Shown here: piece after piece, positions 11,820 through 24,710 of the stretch
Numbering within the stretch: position 1 is the stretch's first letter
Layout of the letters: each line of letters begins with the position of its first letter
Source of the DNA: Garcia nutans
Lineage: Eukaryota > Streptophyta > Magnoliopsida > Malpighiales > Euphorbiaceae
Assembly: GCA_947685225.1 (NCBI GenBank)
Contig: CANTUV010000004.1
Location: 11,253,001 to 11,317,000, forward strand
Direction: 5' to 3'
Length of the DNA: 64,000 nt
Notes under the pieces: model-generated
Seen by the model: the letters and a program-made list of their open reading frames with translations, nothing else
Database searches by the model: none
Told to the model about the DNA's origin: nothing
Translations under genes and position numbers: made by a program

Positions 11820-12815
11820 GACCCAAGACTGAACTTGATTTGGGTACTTGGACCTGAGACTAGATTGAATTTGGGTACTTGGACCCAAGATTGGGTACTT
11901 GAACCCAAGGTTGATTTGATTTGGGTACTTGGACCCGAGATTGAATTTGATTTGGGTACTTGGACCCAAGATTGAATTTGATTTGTGTACTTGGACCCGA
12001 GATTGGGTACTTGGACTTGAGATTGGATTTGATTTGGGTACTTGGACCCGAGACTGAATTTGATTTGGGTACTTGGACCCGAGATTGAATTTGATTTGGG
12101 TATTTGAACCCGAGATTGGGTACTTGGACCCGAGATTGGAATTGATATGGGTATTTAGACCCGAGATTGCGTACTTAAACCCGAGATTGAATTTCATTTG
12201 GGTACTTGGATCCGAGATTGGGTACTTGGACCCGAGATTGAATTTGATTTGGGTACTTGGACCCAATAATGGGTACTTAGACCCGAGATCGGGTACTTGG
12301 ACCCAAGATTGAATTAGATTTGGGCACTTAGACCTGAGATTGGGTACTTGGACCCGATATTGAATTTGATTTGGGTACTTAGACCCGAGATTGGGTACTT
12401 GGCCCCGAGATTAAATTTGGTTTGGGTACTTAGACTCGAGATTGGGTTGAATTTGGGTACTTGGACCCGAAATTGGGTACTTGGACACGGGATTGGGTAC
12501 TTGGACCCGAGATTGATTTGGTTTGGGTACTTGGACCTGAGATTGATTTGTTTTGGGTACTTGGACCTGAGATTTGGTAGTTGGACCTGAGACTTATTTG
12601 ATTTGGGTACTTGGACTCGAGATTGAATTTGATTTGGGTACTTGGACCCAAGATTGATTTAATTTGGGTATTTGGACCCGAGATTGGGTACTTGGACCCG
12701 AGAATGGGTACTTGGACTCGAGATTGAATTGAATTTGGGTATTTGGACCCAAGATTGGGTACTTGGACCCAAGATTGAATTGAATTTGTGTGCTTGGACC
12801 CGAGACTGAGTTTGA
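11820..12815 (-). repeat. tandem array 2 (20 and 31 bp units) of element A
   Basis: Imperfect tandem repeats around the core gggtacttggacccgag, with alternating 20-bp units and longer units carrying an attgaatttgatttg insert. The core is an inverted repeat, GGGT...ACCC. Long open frames of about 155-184 codons cross the array only because the unit has few stop triplets. I do not regard them as genes. Confidence 0.9.
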
Positions 12816-12885
12816 CTAACCTTTTATCAGTTGAGAAGTCTAACTGCTCCGGCTGTTCTATGCATTGTGGTTCTTCACCCTCAAA

Positions 12886-13745
12886 ATGGATCTTCACCTT
12901 TTAAAAATGGATCTTCATCCTTGGAGTTTGGGTCTTCACCCTTGAAAATGGATCTTCATCCTTTGAGATCGGGTCTTCACCCTTGAAAATGGATCTTCAT
13001 CCTTTGAGATCGAGTCTTCACCCTTGTAAATGGATCTTCATCCTTTGAAAATGGATCTTCATCCTTAAAAATGGATCTTTATCCTTGGAGATCGGGTCTT
13101 CAACCTTGAAAATGGATCTTCATCCTTTCAGATTAGGTCTTCACCCTTGAAAATGGATCTCCACCCTTGAAAACGAATCTTCATCCTTTGAGATCGGGTC
13201 TTCACCCTTGAAAATGGATCTTCATCCTTTGAGATTTGGTCTTCACCATTAAAAATGGATCTTCATCCTTTGAGATCGGGTCTTCACCCTTGAAAATGGA
13301 TCTTCATCCTTTGAGATCGGGTCTTCACCCTTGAAAATGGATCTTCATCCTTTGAGATCGGGTCTTCACCCTTGTAAATGGATCTTCATCCTTTGAAAAT
13401 GGATCTTCATCCTTAAAAATGGATCTTTATCCTTGGAGATCGGGTCTTCAACCTTGAAAATGTATCTTCATCCTTTCAGATTAGGTCTTCACCCTTGAAA
13501 ATGGATCTTCATCCTTTGGACTTCGGGTCTTCACCCTTTGTAAATGTATCTTCATCCTTTGAGATCAGGTCTTCACCCTTGAAAATGAATCTTCATCCTT
13601 GGAAATCGAGACTTCACCCTTGAAAATGGATGTTCATCCTTTAAATTTTTGGTCTTCACCCTTTGAAATTGGATCTTCATCCTTGGAATCAGGTCTTCAC
13701 CTTTGAAAATGGATCTTCATCCTTGGAAATCGGGTCTTCACCCAG
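12886..13745 (-). repeat. tandem array 1 (about 41 bp unit) of element A
   Basis: The unit is made of two related halves, one with ggatcttcatcc and one with gggtcttcaccc. A block of about 135 bp starting near 13015 recurs with a 348-bp shift (13023 and 13371 are matching points), so the array also grew by duplication of larger blocks. The 70-bp linker 12816-12885 separates it from array 2 and is conserved in elements D and B. Confidence 0.9.
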
Positions 13746-16237
13746 GCTTCAGCTCTTTTAGCGGGACTAATCTTTTGTCTTTTGCATCTTCATTCTTTTG
13801 AGAATTCTAATTTTATTTTTTATTCCATTCTTTTTTGTTCTTCCTTTGCACTTTTGCAAAAAATTCAGCCCTTTTTAGCTAGCCTTCATATCCTCTCCTT
13901 GTCCCTTGCTTGGCGAGATATTTGCAAGTGAGTTTGAAAATGTTTTATATATAAACTCAAAAAATTGAAAAGGAGAAACTTTTCCCCCTGTGTAGGCTCA
14001 AACCCATGATTTTTCTATGCGGCTCTGATTGATGTTCTTGTTGTCTAGTTCTTCGCAGAAGCACACATTTCTTCTCTTTGCAAAATTACTGGAACTTTCT
14101 CAAGCAATGGGCTTTCCATGCCCCCCTGATTTGATATCTTCTTTTGATTGTTTACTTCACAGGATGTTTGTTGTTCACCTTAATAAAGAATAGACAATAC
14201 AAGACAAGAAAGTGCAATGTGATATGCTCATGTATGCATGATATGCATGAATGATACTTACAGTCGTTCCACCGAATCACAGACCGAGGTGATCAGTAGA
14301 AGTGTTCTCATCAGTTCCTTTCAGATGCTCATTCAAGTCTTGCATCAGAATGACATAGTGCTTTGCATTTATGGTTTTTATCTTTAAGATGTTGAAAATA
14401 TGAATAATGGAGGCCCCAAGCAGCAGAGTCAAGGATTCATCTATTTCAAATTATTATTCAGTTTGTCAATTGGTAGCTTCTTCATGACCTTGCCAATAAT
14501 CATTTCCTTTGCCTAATGTGTCCTTCGAGGCTCGATAGTTCAACATACTCCCCTTAACTTGAAGGCTTTGTATTATTTTTTTTTGAATTTTCAATCAAAT
14601 GTTGGCTTTGCCAAATCAATTTGACTTGATTTTTCCAAATTAACATATCTATAACATGACAACCCTAGTTACCATACTAAAATTGGGAATCATTTCTATT
14701 TAAGCAAGAATTGTTGCACTTTAGATAGGCACATACACATTACTTGGCCAAAGGTCTCATTGAGTTTGAATATGGACTATCTCATATGCATGCTTATCCA
14801 AACTATCTCCACCAATAGAATCTACCTACCAAGAGAGATCAACAAGTCTTTAATAGGCTTTAAATGGGGACTATAAGGGACACGAGTTTAAATGAAGGCC
14901 ATTTGTAAGTTGGAGCCGATGTGACACAATGGACAAACCCTCACACTACAAATTTCTTGTTTGAACTAGCTGGGAGCAATCTTGCTAGACTCCAAATTCC
15001 TTCTATCTTCTTGGCATTAATTTGGATCTTGATTAGGACAGCCTTTGCAAAAAAGTTTGGTACCCAAATTTGTTTCTTTTCTTCTTCTCCCCTTCTTTTT
15101 TTATTTTTCTTACACTTCCCTTTCTTTAAGCATTTTATCATTTTGTTCTTCTTCCTTGTAGGACTGTCAAGTATAGGACTTTTAAGGATTGGATGGTATT
15201 TCTCTTTTTCTTTGATTTTGATCGAATCTTTGGCTGGGTTGGACCAATTCAAGTCAAATCATTCTTATAAACCAAATGGAAGCCTTTTGCTGCTTTAGGT
15301 AAAGGAGAACTCAGTTGGCTTTCTGATTTGCCTTTTTAGGTTTTATTTTTCTTCTTTTTTCCTTGTTGTTGTTGTTTTTTTTTCCTTTTCTCTTTTTCTT
15401 CTTTTTTCTTTTCTTTTCTTTTCTTTTCTTTTGTCCTTTTTTCTTTTCCTTTTTTTTTGTTCTAGCTCTAAAAGAGTTTTCTTGTTTGCACCAACTTGGG
15501 TTTCCATTAATGGATGAGTGGAATGACATAAATCTTCTTTAAGAGGGATAAATCATTTGTTGCTCTAATGTCATCTTGATAGATTGGGGATTTTAGGTTA
15601 ACTTCAACTACCCTTATAGTCTTTATAACATCAACAATCCTTGTAGTTTGGCTATGCATTCCTTTCTTTGATCTTCTTGCCTCTTCATCTTAGTGGTCAT
15701 AAGAATTGTCAAATGTATCACAACAGCTCAGGGTAGGTTGTTGGGATTATATGCCAATGAAAAGAAAGCTAAAATTTTATGAAAGCTCAAAGGGACAACT
15801 AGGGATTGATATTTAATTAGGTGGATACTAGTTTTTGGCTAACCAAACAATGCCTAGATCATTTCTTCCTTAAATAAGAAGAGTTCAATTTCACCTCAAA
15901 AGTTTATCAAAGCATGTTCTAAGATTGACTAGGACCTAGACAAAGGTAATTATGCAGGAGCCCTCTCTAAGTAAGCATACACAACTCAATGCTATAGAGC
16001 AATTCCCTCATCTAGTAAAGTCATTCAAGTCATGATGCATGAATACATTAATTTATAAATATCAAGCTAGATTCCTCATTGGTTAAGCACTAAAATGAAC
16101 AAACACCAACAAAAATTTTGATGAAAGTAATTTATTCAAATAAATTTAAAAACACGATTGTTCCAATTAAATATTTAAGAAAGCAACATTCAAGCTAAGG
16201 AAAGTTTGTTGAGTTGGAGTTGGAGATACTTCATTTA
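13746..16237 (-). other. element A internal region downstream of gag, no pol
   Basis: Homologous to 50696-53184 of element B on the opposite strand. It has two tracts that are purine-rich on the element strand (about 15345-15460 and 15070-15140) and an exon-like block (about 14230-14430). No enzymatic domain is visible in any frame. The 125-codon frame at 14921-15298 is antisense and is not preserved in B. Confidence 0.75.
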
Positions 16238-17681
16238 TCAAGGGCAAGGATTTTTTTCATCATCAAAAGTCATTGCTTCATCATCCACAGTTAGCCCAAG
16301 CTTGCCTAGTATCGCATTATCTTTAGTAGCTTCTCTATCCATATCACGATGAGATGACAAGATAAAACTCTTCATGAAGGTTACAAGCGGTGGCGCCCTT
16401 CCAATTTTAGGCAGAGGCTTATCCTTAGTGTTGGGCTTACCAGGCTCAAGCAGTTTTCCACTATCAATTAAATTCAGGATCTCATGCGTCAATTTCATAC
16501 AATTGTTCATTTTGTGTCTAGGCCTTTGATGGAATTGGCAAAATACATTAGTATCAAAGTTAGGTGGAAGAGGATTAGGCAAAGGACGAGGAGTCAAGGG
16601 TTGTAACAATCCCTTCCTTTGTAGCTTATTGAGAACCCAAGATAGTGGTTTCTCTAATTCTGAAAACATCCTCATTCCTCCTTATCTAGTGGCATTAACA
16701 TCAACTTCTTTTTGTGTGCTTTGATTGCCCGACTAGCAGTTTCCTTTCTCATTCCTTTTTATTGAAAAGTGATTCTTCTCCCTTCCCCACTCTTCAATTT
16801 GTAGACCAGCTTGGAGAAGATCTTTGAAATCCCTTATAAGGGAGTGAGACATCCTTTCACGAAGATTGGGCAGGATGCCTCTCACGATCATCCTTATTTG
16901 ATCAGATTCATCGGGCTTTTTCTTGAGTAGAGCAGCCTTATTTCTCCATCTTTTCACATAGTCCACAAAATTCTCATTTGGCCTTTGTCTAATGGACTCA
17001 ACTTCCATTAAGGTAGCTTCCAACTCGACATTATACCCATATTGCTGGATGAAGGCCTTGTATAGCAAATCCCAATTCTTTTGTGTTCCATCATCTAAGG
17101 TATTGAACCAATTTTGGACAACAGGGTCTAATGAGAGCATAAAGTACTTAGAGTTTAAGGCTTAGTAGCTTGGGCAGACTGCATAGCAGTGATATACTAC
17201 ATGGAGATGAGGATTTTCAATTCCATCAAACCTTGCAAAGGATGGCATCTTGAATTTATAAGGGGCCTCCTCATCTTATTCAAATAGTTTATCGATCTCA
17301 GACATCTCTTCAGTTTTCAGCTTCTTCTCAAATTTCTCTTCTAAATCAACAATCATCTTCTCAACATCAGATGTCTTGGTCTTTTCGACAGTTGTCTTCT
17401 CAACAACCTTCTGCTCCTTTTTTCTTGTCTTAAACATCTTGGTAGTATTGAGCCCAATCATCATCATCATCAATGATCACCATTTCATCATCAAAAACTA
17501 CTTCACCAACTTTAGTCTTCCCTTTGTCCCTTGGCTTCTTGGTGCTAGCAGATGCTTCGGTATGATTTTCTAAAATTGCAGTCAATTGGTTCTTCATGGT
17601 CTCAGCTAGGGCCTCTTTTTATTCTTCCATTTTGGCATTGAGGGTGTCGTCCACCATTCTTTGAATTTTTTCGGGCTCCAT
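16238..17681 (-). pseudogene. gag of element A, decayed
   Basis: Gag forms the virus-like particle that packages element RNA. The start at 17681 (MEPEKIQRMVDD) matches gag of element B. A stop follows within about 20 codons, and further stops and frame changes break the frame into pieces: 17276-17473 (acidic and lysine-rich linker), 16733-17140 (capsid core, SLDPVVQNWF, IRQRPNENF) and 16238-16675 (C-terminal part). The C-terminal zinc-binding signature CQFHQ...C is present, but its Gly-His is changed to Arg-His. Not expected to be functional. Confidence 0.85.
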
Positions 17682-18834
17682 TGCTTTTAGTGAGCAAGTG
17701 ATTGAGTCGTTGCTAGCTTCTTCGCTTCCGGCGTAGGTCAGATTGTCGTAAGCTTTTGAACTGTCGTAATCCAGGGCTGTGAGCTAGAAAGGATCAATGA
17801 TATGAGATGCAAATGTATGCATGCATGTATGTATTCACAAATAATCAACAAAGATAAGTAGAAAGTCCCTTCCATCCTTATAACATCCACACACGAATGG
17901 TTGTCTCTTTTCCTAGGTATATAGTTAACAAAATACCAACATGGGTTATCTTGTTTTTGAATATTTCCCTCGGTCGTTTCAACCAATAGTTATATTTTCA
18001 AAAATGGAAATCAGTTCATAATAATTCCCATTAATTAGGTTTTAATCCATTTAACTAACTAATGTAGCTTTTATGCTATATTGGATTAAAACAAAATTAA
18101 GAGGTTTATTATAGATAGATTTTTCACTTGAAAAAGTAACTAATGATTCATGCCAAAAACAAGCCCATGGTTAATAATTCTTAGTATAAACTAGGCTCAC
18201 AATTGATTTTTTGGTATTTCATAATTGACCTAAATAATTTGCAAGCTCTTTGTAAGAAAAGGTTGGATAATTTTTAAGCCCATTGTAAAAAGATTTTAGA
18301 AAAAATGGATTTTGGGCTTAGTATTTGGGCCATGAGAAAAAGAATTTTTGATTTGTTTTTAGAAAAGTCTTATATCCAAAGACCATCTTGGAAAGTTTTG
18401 AAAAAAGTTTTGGTCTTTTGGACTTTAAATAAAATTTATTTTGAGCTTACAATGTACTTAGGTCATATTAGAAAAAGAGCAAACCAAATAAGCCATGATT
18501 TAAGCCAAGATAAATTAACCATAGTCAAATAACATGCATTTGGGGTAAAACCTAAGGAAAGTAACTAGGCCAATTACATGAGCTTTAGTCTTTGGGTAGA
18601 AAGGCTTAGGTTCCCATAGAAAGTATATACCAAAAGGTATGAGGCTATGGGTGGTTATTCCATGCTCGATCTCCATACCTTGAGTGAAAGTATGGTATCC
18701 CTTACATAACATAACATGGGTAACACGGGCGTCCTAACTCATGCACACGATGCAATCTAATATGATGCAATGGATAATATCATTATAAAAAAGAATAGAA
18801 TAATATAAAGACCAACAGAATCAACTTCTCTTAA
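17682..18834 (-). other. element A leader between primer site and gag
   Basis: About 1.15 kb, homologous to 48162-49299 and 61940-62892. It contains a conserved small upstream frame (18515-18712). Such a long leader is expected to hold packaging and dimerisation signals, but none can be named from the sequence alone. Confidence 0.7.
18515..18712 (-). other. conserved leader small ORF (65 codons), copy A
   Basis: Begins MLCKGYHTFTQGMEI and is shared nearly residue for residue with copies in elements B and C. It is open in all three although gag is broken in A and B. Most differences among copies change the amino acid, which argues against protein-level selection. Confidence 0.35.
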
Positions 18835-18851
18835 CTCCAATGGAGTCGCCA
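18835..18851 (-). other. tRNA-Arg primer binding site, element A
   Basis: The element strand reads TGGCGACTCCATTGGAG one base inside the LTR end at 18853. The first 11 bases are complementary to the 3' end of plant tRNA-Arg, including CCA. Copy C (62893-62909) matches over 17 bases. Confidence 0.75.
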
Positions 18852-19240
18852 CTGTGAGCGGGGATTTTCGCCCCCACTCCCTGTGGAATGGTTCTTGCGA
18901 CTTCGGCACTATTTAGGCTCGGGGCCTTAGAGAATACAGACCTAAGCTGAAGAAAATGGAGTCACCACCCGGACGGACCGGGAAAAAGAAAGGGGTGGAT
19001 GACTCGATTCCTAAGGAATCCCCAACCCCCTAATGGGTTCGGAAAGTTGGGTATGTGTAGGGAAAGTGAGAAATGGCCCAACACCCCCGCAACGCTCGGT
19101 TCATTAGAACTGGCCTCTTTTACAGGTCTTAATATTATAAAATTCTTAAGTATAACAATATTATCCATATTAAACACAACAATTAAAATAAAGCATCGTT
19201 ATATTAAAATCAAAGCAATGTCCAAACAAAGCAAATAAAT

Positions 19241-19409
19241 GGACACCCATCCGAGGATGGAAACGTGTCCTTACATCATCCATGTCTAAACTAATAGGAC
19301 ACCCACCGAAAGGTAGAAACATGTCCTTTACATTGGTCCAAAATATAAAAGCAATTTAAATTACATGATATTTAACTAATGAGGTACCCACAAAGTAGAA
19401 ACATACCTC
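19241..19409 (-). other. LTR hairpin triplet (element A 5' LTR)
   Basis: Hairpins at 19241-19270, 19297-19326 and 19381-19409 have the same arms as in the 3' LTR. The third has one inner-arm change (GTAG for GTGG). Confidence 0.75.
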
Positions 19410-20654
19410 TTACAACATTTGGAAATAAAAAATAAATCGATAAAAGTAAATAACCATTCATAATAAATAAATCATTATCAAAGATATTAAACATCAATCA
19501 AAATATATAATAAGCATTCATCCATGATAAATTAAATAAATAAACCATTGAAATTAAATAAATCAAAGCATATAATAAACTACATAATCAAATCTAAAAT
19601 TAAATAAAGCAATAAATATATAATTTAGGGTTCGCTTCTTAAAATAGGATTTTAGAATTTTAGTTAATAAATTAGGGCTTTGGAAAAAGAAAAGTTAAAT
19701 ACATGGACGCATAATACATAAATGAATATTGACCCCTTCGACGAGCCCATACAGCGGTCCCGCTAGCCGGTTAGCGAACGGGGTCAAGGGGACAGCGCCC
19801 TAGAAAATTTTGAAAATTGGTTTTTAGGGTTGTAGGTTTTGGTGTTGAAAATTAAGATTTTAGGGTTTAAATTAACTAGTTTGGGGTTTTAAATTCAATG
19901 AATTAGGGTTTAGGAAATTTTAGGGTTTACTGTTTTGATTTTGAGAGAATTAGGGTTTTTGGTGTTTTAGAAATTATGTTTGATTTTAGGATTTGAGAAA
20001 ACAATTTATAGTCTTATAAAGCTTTATGTGATTTTTTAGAAACTGTAAGATAAATTTAGGGTTTGGACATTTAACAAAAACATTTGGAAATTTTGGAAAA
20101 AAGTGAAAGGAAAATAGTTTAGGGTTTTTTAAATGCTTTTGGAAATATGAAAAATGTTTTAAGGTTTTTAGAAACGAAAGAGTATTTTTTGGGGTTCTTA
20201 GAAATAAAAGGATCAATTTAGGTTTTTAAATTTTAGAAGAAACAAAATTAGGGTTCTTGAGTTTTAAAAGAAACAGAGGGAACAATTTAAGATTTTTGGA
20301 AAACAAAGAAACGAATTAAGGTTTTTAAGGTATCTAGAAACAGAGGAAATCATTTAAGGTTTTTGGAAACAAAGATCAAATTATTACATCTTCAAACATC
20401 GAAGGTATAATTTTATGAATCAAATAAAGAATGAAGCTACTATAAGAAATAAAAAGAAATTAAAGATTCAAACCTTCGTTCGTTGGTTCCACCAAAAATT
20501 GCTTCTTTGATGAACAAGGACAAAGGCAAGGTTGCTGCCTTTGATAGCTTGATTGCTTGCTTGCTTATCCTCTAAAAAGTCCAATCGTTTTACTGCCAAG
20601 TCCCTTCAATTTTTAAAGTTCGATCTCCCAATATTTTTTTGTGTTCTTTAGTCT

Positions 20655-20664
20655 TATTTATAGG
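20655..20664 (-). promoter_or_regulatory. LTR TATA box, element A
   Basis: The minus strand reads CCTATAAATA, the same as the plus-strand LTRs at 28494, 40895 and 57702. The position in mid-LTR is typical for a U3 promoter. Confidence 0.55.
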
Positions 20665-20842
20665 AAATTTAGATGATTAATTTTAATTGTTTAAGGAAAC
20701 TGTATTTACTTAGGAAAAGAAATTTGAAACCAAATAAAATTTGGTTTCAGAAAAAATTGAGTCGGCAAAATTTTGCTGGCGAAAACTGCATCAGGCTGCG
20801 AGGGGCTACGAGCGCTGGCAAAAAATTGAGGGGTGGCTGCGA

Positions 20843-20881
20843 GCCATTTCGCCTGCAGGAAGTTCCTGCTGGCGAAATGGC
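20843..20881. other. 39-bp nearly perfect palindrome in LTR
   Basis: Outer arms GCCATTTCGCC/GGCGAAATGGC (11 bp) and inner arms GCAGGAA/TTCCTGC (7 bp) around one central base, with a single T/T mismatch. The same structure with outer arms GCCAATTC/GAATTGGC occurs in the plus-strand LTRs. Confidence 0.9.
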
Positions 20882-21110
20882 CCAAGGCAATTTTGCCCAC
20901 TATTTTCCTCGACGAATTTTTTCGTCGCCGACTTTTTCGTTGCAGATTTATTTTTATTTTTATTTATTTATTATTATTATTATTATGATTTTTAAAAATT
21001 ATAAAAAATAAATACTAAAATAAATATTATTTAATTAAGATAATACAAAAATTATTTTAGACTAATTAAAATATATTGGACCGGACCGGGTCAAAAATTA
21101 AGGGTCTACA

Positions 21111-21422
21111 AGTGGGCATAACACTAAGCAGGTTTCCATATGAAAGGAGACATCTTATTACCCATGAAGAAGTCTTGGATCGCACACCAAGTACGTGCCT
21201 ATCTGAAGTGCAACAATTGCCTAATAGCTTGGGAATAATGTTATAAACATAAAGTCAAATACATCTCTATGAGAAATGATTCATGAATAAAAAATCATTG
21301 CTTGCCAAAATCAATCAACTAGTGATTCTGAATGAAATTTATACGACATCATGGAAAAGCAAAATTCCTTTTCAAAGACATATCTTCATTAAAGACATTA
21401 CAATGCTAACTTTCAATATCTT
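21111..21422 (+). repeat. fragment of gag-only element internal region
   Basis: The stretch around 21190-21250 (gtgcctatctgaagtgcaa and following) matches element B near 52160 in plus orientation. It is a relic of another copy that flanked the insertion site of element A. Confidence 0.5.
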
Positions 21423-24400
21423 TGTAACACCCTTATACCCCACATATGTATAATACATACTCCTCTTATATGTTTATACATATGCATATTACAAAAGTGT
21501 TATCGCCCTTGACATTAGAAAATTCTCCATTCCATAAATCATTTCTTAAATTTTATATTAAGTTAAATTATAATTAAATAAATTTATAAAGGAAAAATCT
21601 TTTGGAAAAAAATTCACTAGAGTTTTTTCTATAATTTTAATATTTTCCAAAACAACAAACACAACCTACATAGAAAATTTCACTCCCAAATACATTACAT
21701 TTCAAATACTCCATCATCTCTCCAATTATGTTCAAAAATTCTCAAACAATACCAATGCTTATTAAAATATTAACATATACACAATAACCTTTTATAAAAT
21801 ATATCTAATATACATATAATATTTTTACTATACAAAATTCACATTACATAGTACATAAACTATGCATGTATACATCACTCTCCAAGTTGGTCTCGTGGCA
21901 CCCACAACTTCAATTCTCAATTACACCCAGGTTCACCATGGTCTTCACTTCTAATACCTGCGTGATTCACATAATCATACTAAGCTTTACAACTTAGTGG
22001 TACATAGTATTACCATACAACAATTTAAATAACACACTTGCATACTTTTTAACTCATATTTTATGATCACGCTGTCAATGCATACACTATTATTTTTGCA
22101 TTTCCTTTACCTTATAATTCATATACACATAATTATTCATCACAAATTACATAATTATTCATCACAAATTACTCATCATTCATCCTCTAATTCTTCAAAC
22201 ATATATATATATATATATGAGTCACACAACCTCATCATCACAAAATTCATATAAAAATATATCACAACCACGCACACATATATTCATCAACTCAACATTT
22301 CGTTGCCACATTATCAGTATAGCACATTTCTCAACTAACATCATTAAATTCATCTCATCATTTCATTGCAATATTATCAAAATTTTACAAGACATGACAT
22401 CACATCACACGTTGGTCCCAACTGCTCCCTACACAATAATCAAGTTCCAGAATAATTGATTTGGTCCATTGTGACACCCATTGTCTAGCCTGTAGGCAAA
22501 AATCATTTCAATTTTCTCGACCTAACTCTGCTCGCATCCTCAATCTCATCACCTAGCTCTACTCAGGTCATGGCTCAGCTCTGCTTGGGCTCATCACAAT
22601 ATAATCCCTAATATCAATTTTCTAGAATAAGATATTATGCAAAGCAAAACACACATCGCATAATTATTCATCTCATCAAAACATATTTCCATAATCTCAT
22701 TTTCATTACCAAGACTTAGGTCTGCTCAAGCCTTTTAATAACTCATTTCTCACTATTTTGCATATTTCTCATCTCACATTTCTTCTCAAGAATTCTCATA
22801 TGTATCATGATCATATCATTCCATGATCTCCATCACATATCTCATAAATAATCACATTTAAATATTAATTTCACGTCTCGACATATCACATTATACATAT
22901 CATATACTACCACATATCAACATACCACAACACATTCATTTATCCATCTTTTATACACATCACAGTCTATCACATTGTCATCATTCTTAATCACACATTA
23001 TCAACATATCACAACATGCACATCTTCTTTATCTCATCATTTTCATTCTTATCATATTTCCATATCTTTACCAATTTCCACATATTTTCAAATTCTACAT
23101 ACTATTTGAATATTTTCCACATATTTCAATTATTCAAATATATTTTCTTGCCATGTTCCTAATGTGGCATACTTTCCATTCCAAGTGCACAAAATGCACT
23201 TTTACTAATTACACTTAACAAAGATATTGGCCATTCTACAATGGCTTAATATCTTACAATTCAAGCATTTCACACAATTTCACAAATAACAATGCACTTT
23301 TACCATGACTTCCAATATCAAAGTAACTTAGTACATTTTCACAATTCACAATGTGCTAAGCAAATTCAAATGCAATCAATGCAAAGGCTATCAAAGTATA
23401 TACTAACCTTGGAAATGCTAACTCCAAGCCCAATTCACTCTTTCAACACCAACTTCACCAATGCCATTCTTCACTTTGATTTTACCATTTCACCTTCCTT
23501 AATCCTAAACCACATTATAAGTGAAAATGTTCCATTAACAACACATTCCTTGCCATTTTAATCAACCAAACATCAATTATATTCATTCTACCCAAAATTG
23601 CTCCAAAACCCTAATTTCCCTCACTTACTACCTTATATAAACTTCAAAATTTCAAATTCATTTCCATAAATTTACCATAGAATCATCATTTATATATCAA
23701 TATAACATCATTACAAACCATTTTAGCAATTATTGAAATATTTTACAAAAACTCAAATTTCACATAACATGTCCATAATCCCAACTTCATCCCATCTTAC
23801 CCATATTAAATTTTCAACCATAAAATCACCATACATATATTAAAAGAACACTAAATTCATCCATTACTATAATTATAATTATCCATATTAGAAACCCTAA
23901 TTACACATATTCATTACGAAACCCTACTCCCATCATTTATGCTCATTTCAAACAATCAACCAATAATTCGTCATTTACTTATCATTTTAATATCATTTCT
24001 ATCTATTTTAACAATTTAAAATCACTTTCTCTCTCTACCAAAATCTTACATAACCTTTAAACTAAAGAAAACAAGCTTAAAATAGAAAATACTTACTTGA
24101 ATCCTTAGTAAATCTTCAAAATCACCTTAGGGTTCTTTAAGAAATTTGGTATAATAAATAATGAAGCTCTTCCCTTCCCTTGGCTATGGTGGCCAAACAT
24201 GATGGAGAAGAAGAAGAAGAAGACCCATTTTTCTTTTTGTTTCTTTCTTCACTTATTAACCATATATAATAATATAATTGATTATTTAATTATTTCAATT
24301 TTAATAACAACCACTTATTTTTCTCTCTTCTTTTGACTTTCTTTTCCTTTATTTATTTATTTAACAACATTCTATCCATAATTATAATATATAATAATTA

Positions 24401-24449
24401 AATAAATAATTTCCACCAATCACCTTTCTTCCTTCTATGACTTTCTTTC

Positions 24450-24539
<90 letters not shown>

Positions 24540-24710
24540 GACCTTTTCCACCACCACCTTATACTTGATATATATTTGTGTGGTATATTTTATATATATG
24601 CATGTCTTATATATTTTACTTATATGCTATGTATATTTTTACCTACATATATAAATAATGTATATGTAATGTGTATTCCATGTATACATCATGTATACTG
24701 TAACACCATT
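21423..24710 (-). repeat. chromovirus-type LTR remnant
   Basis: Starts tgtaacacccttatacccc, the typical 3' end (minus orientation) of the Tekay-type LTRs seen at 24952 and 30667. It also carries the CTAAG...CTTAGTGGTAC hairpin (about 21980-21997). No gene, primer site or other LTR end is visible. The right part is lost where the next LTR-like segment begins, or is not recognisable. Confidence 0.55.
24452..24540. repeat. (TTA)n microsatellite
   Basis: An essentially pure TTA trinucleotide run of nearly 90 bp. Its length makes it a likely polymorphic marker. Confidence 0.95.

Larger units (their letters stand above)
9744..21110 (-). mobile_element. gag-only LTR retrotransposon A (TR-GAG type, tRNA-Arg primed)
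   Basis: Element order from right to left: 5' LTR (18853-21110), primer site, leader, gag, non-coding internal region, array 1, array 2, polypurine tract, 3' LTR (9744-11716). No protease, RT, RNase H or integrase motif occurs anywhere between the LTRs. Gag type and tRNA-Arg primer are as in the Tat/Ogre branch of Ty3 elements. Elements with gag but no pol have been described in plants as TR-GAG. The 3' LTR has lost its outer part, about 250 bp, so no target duplication can be read. Confidence 0.85.
18853..21110 (-). repeat. 5' LTR of element A
   Basis: A 2258-bp LTR, TG...CA in element orientation: start TGTAGACCCTTAATTTTTGACC at 21110, end GCTCACA at 18853. It contains a TATA box (20655-20664), a 39-bp palindrome (20843-20881), a cluster of TTAGGGTTT teloboxes (about 19620-20250) and the hairpin triplet (19241-19409). 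Confidence 0.88.

Noticed and set aside
11712..12897. Long open frames (184 and 155 codons) with PSTQIKFNLGSKYP-type peptide repeats, and similar frames at 30366-30671
   Set aside because: They are translations of tandem array 2. The unit has few stop triplets, so frames stay open on several frames and strands by chance.
14921..15298. 125-codon hydrophobic frame resembling a membrane protein
   Set aside because: Antisense of a purine-rich tract in a gag-only element. The homologous region in element B (about 51620-51960) does not keep it open.
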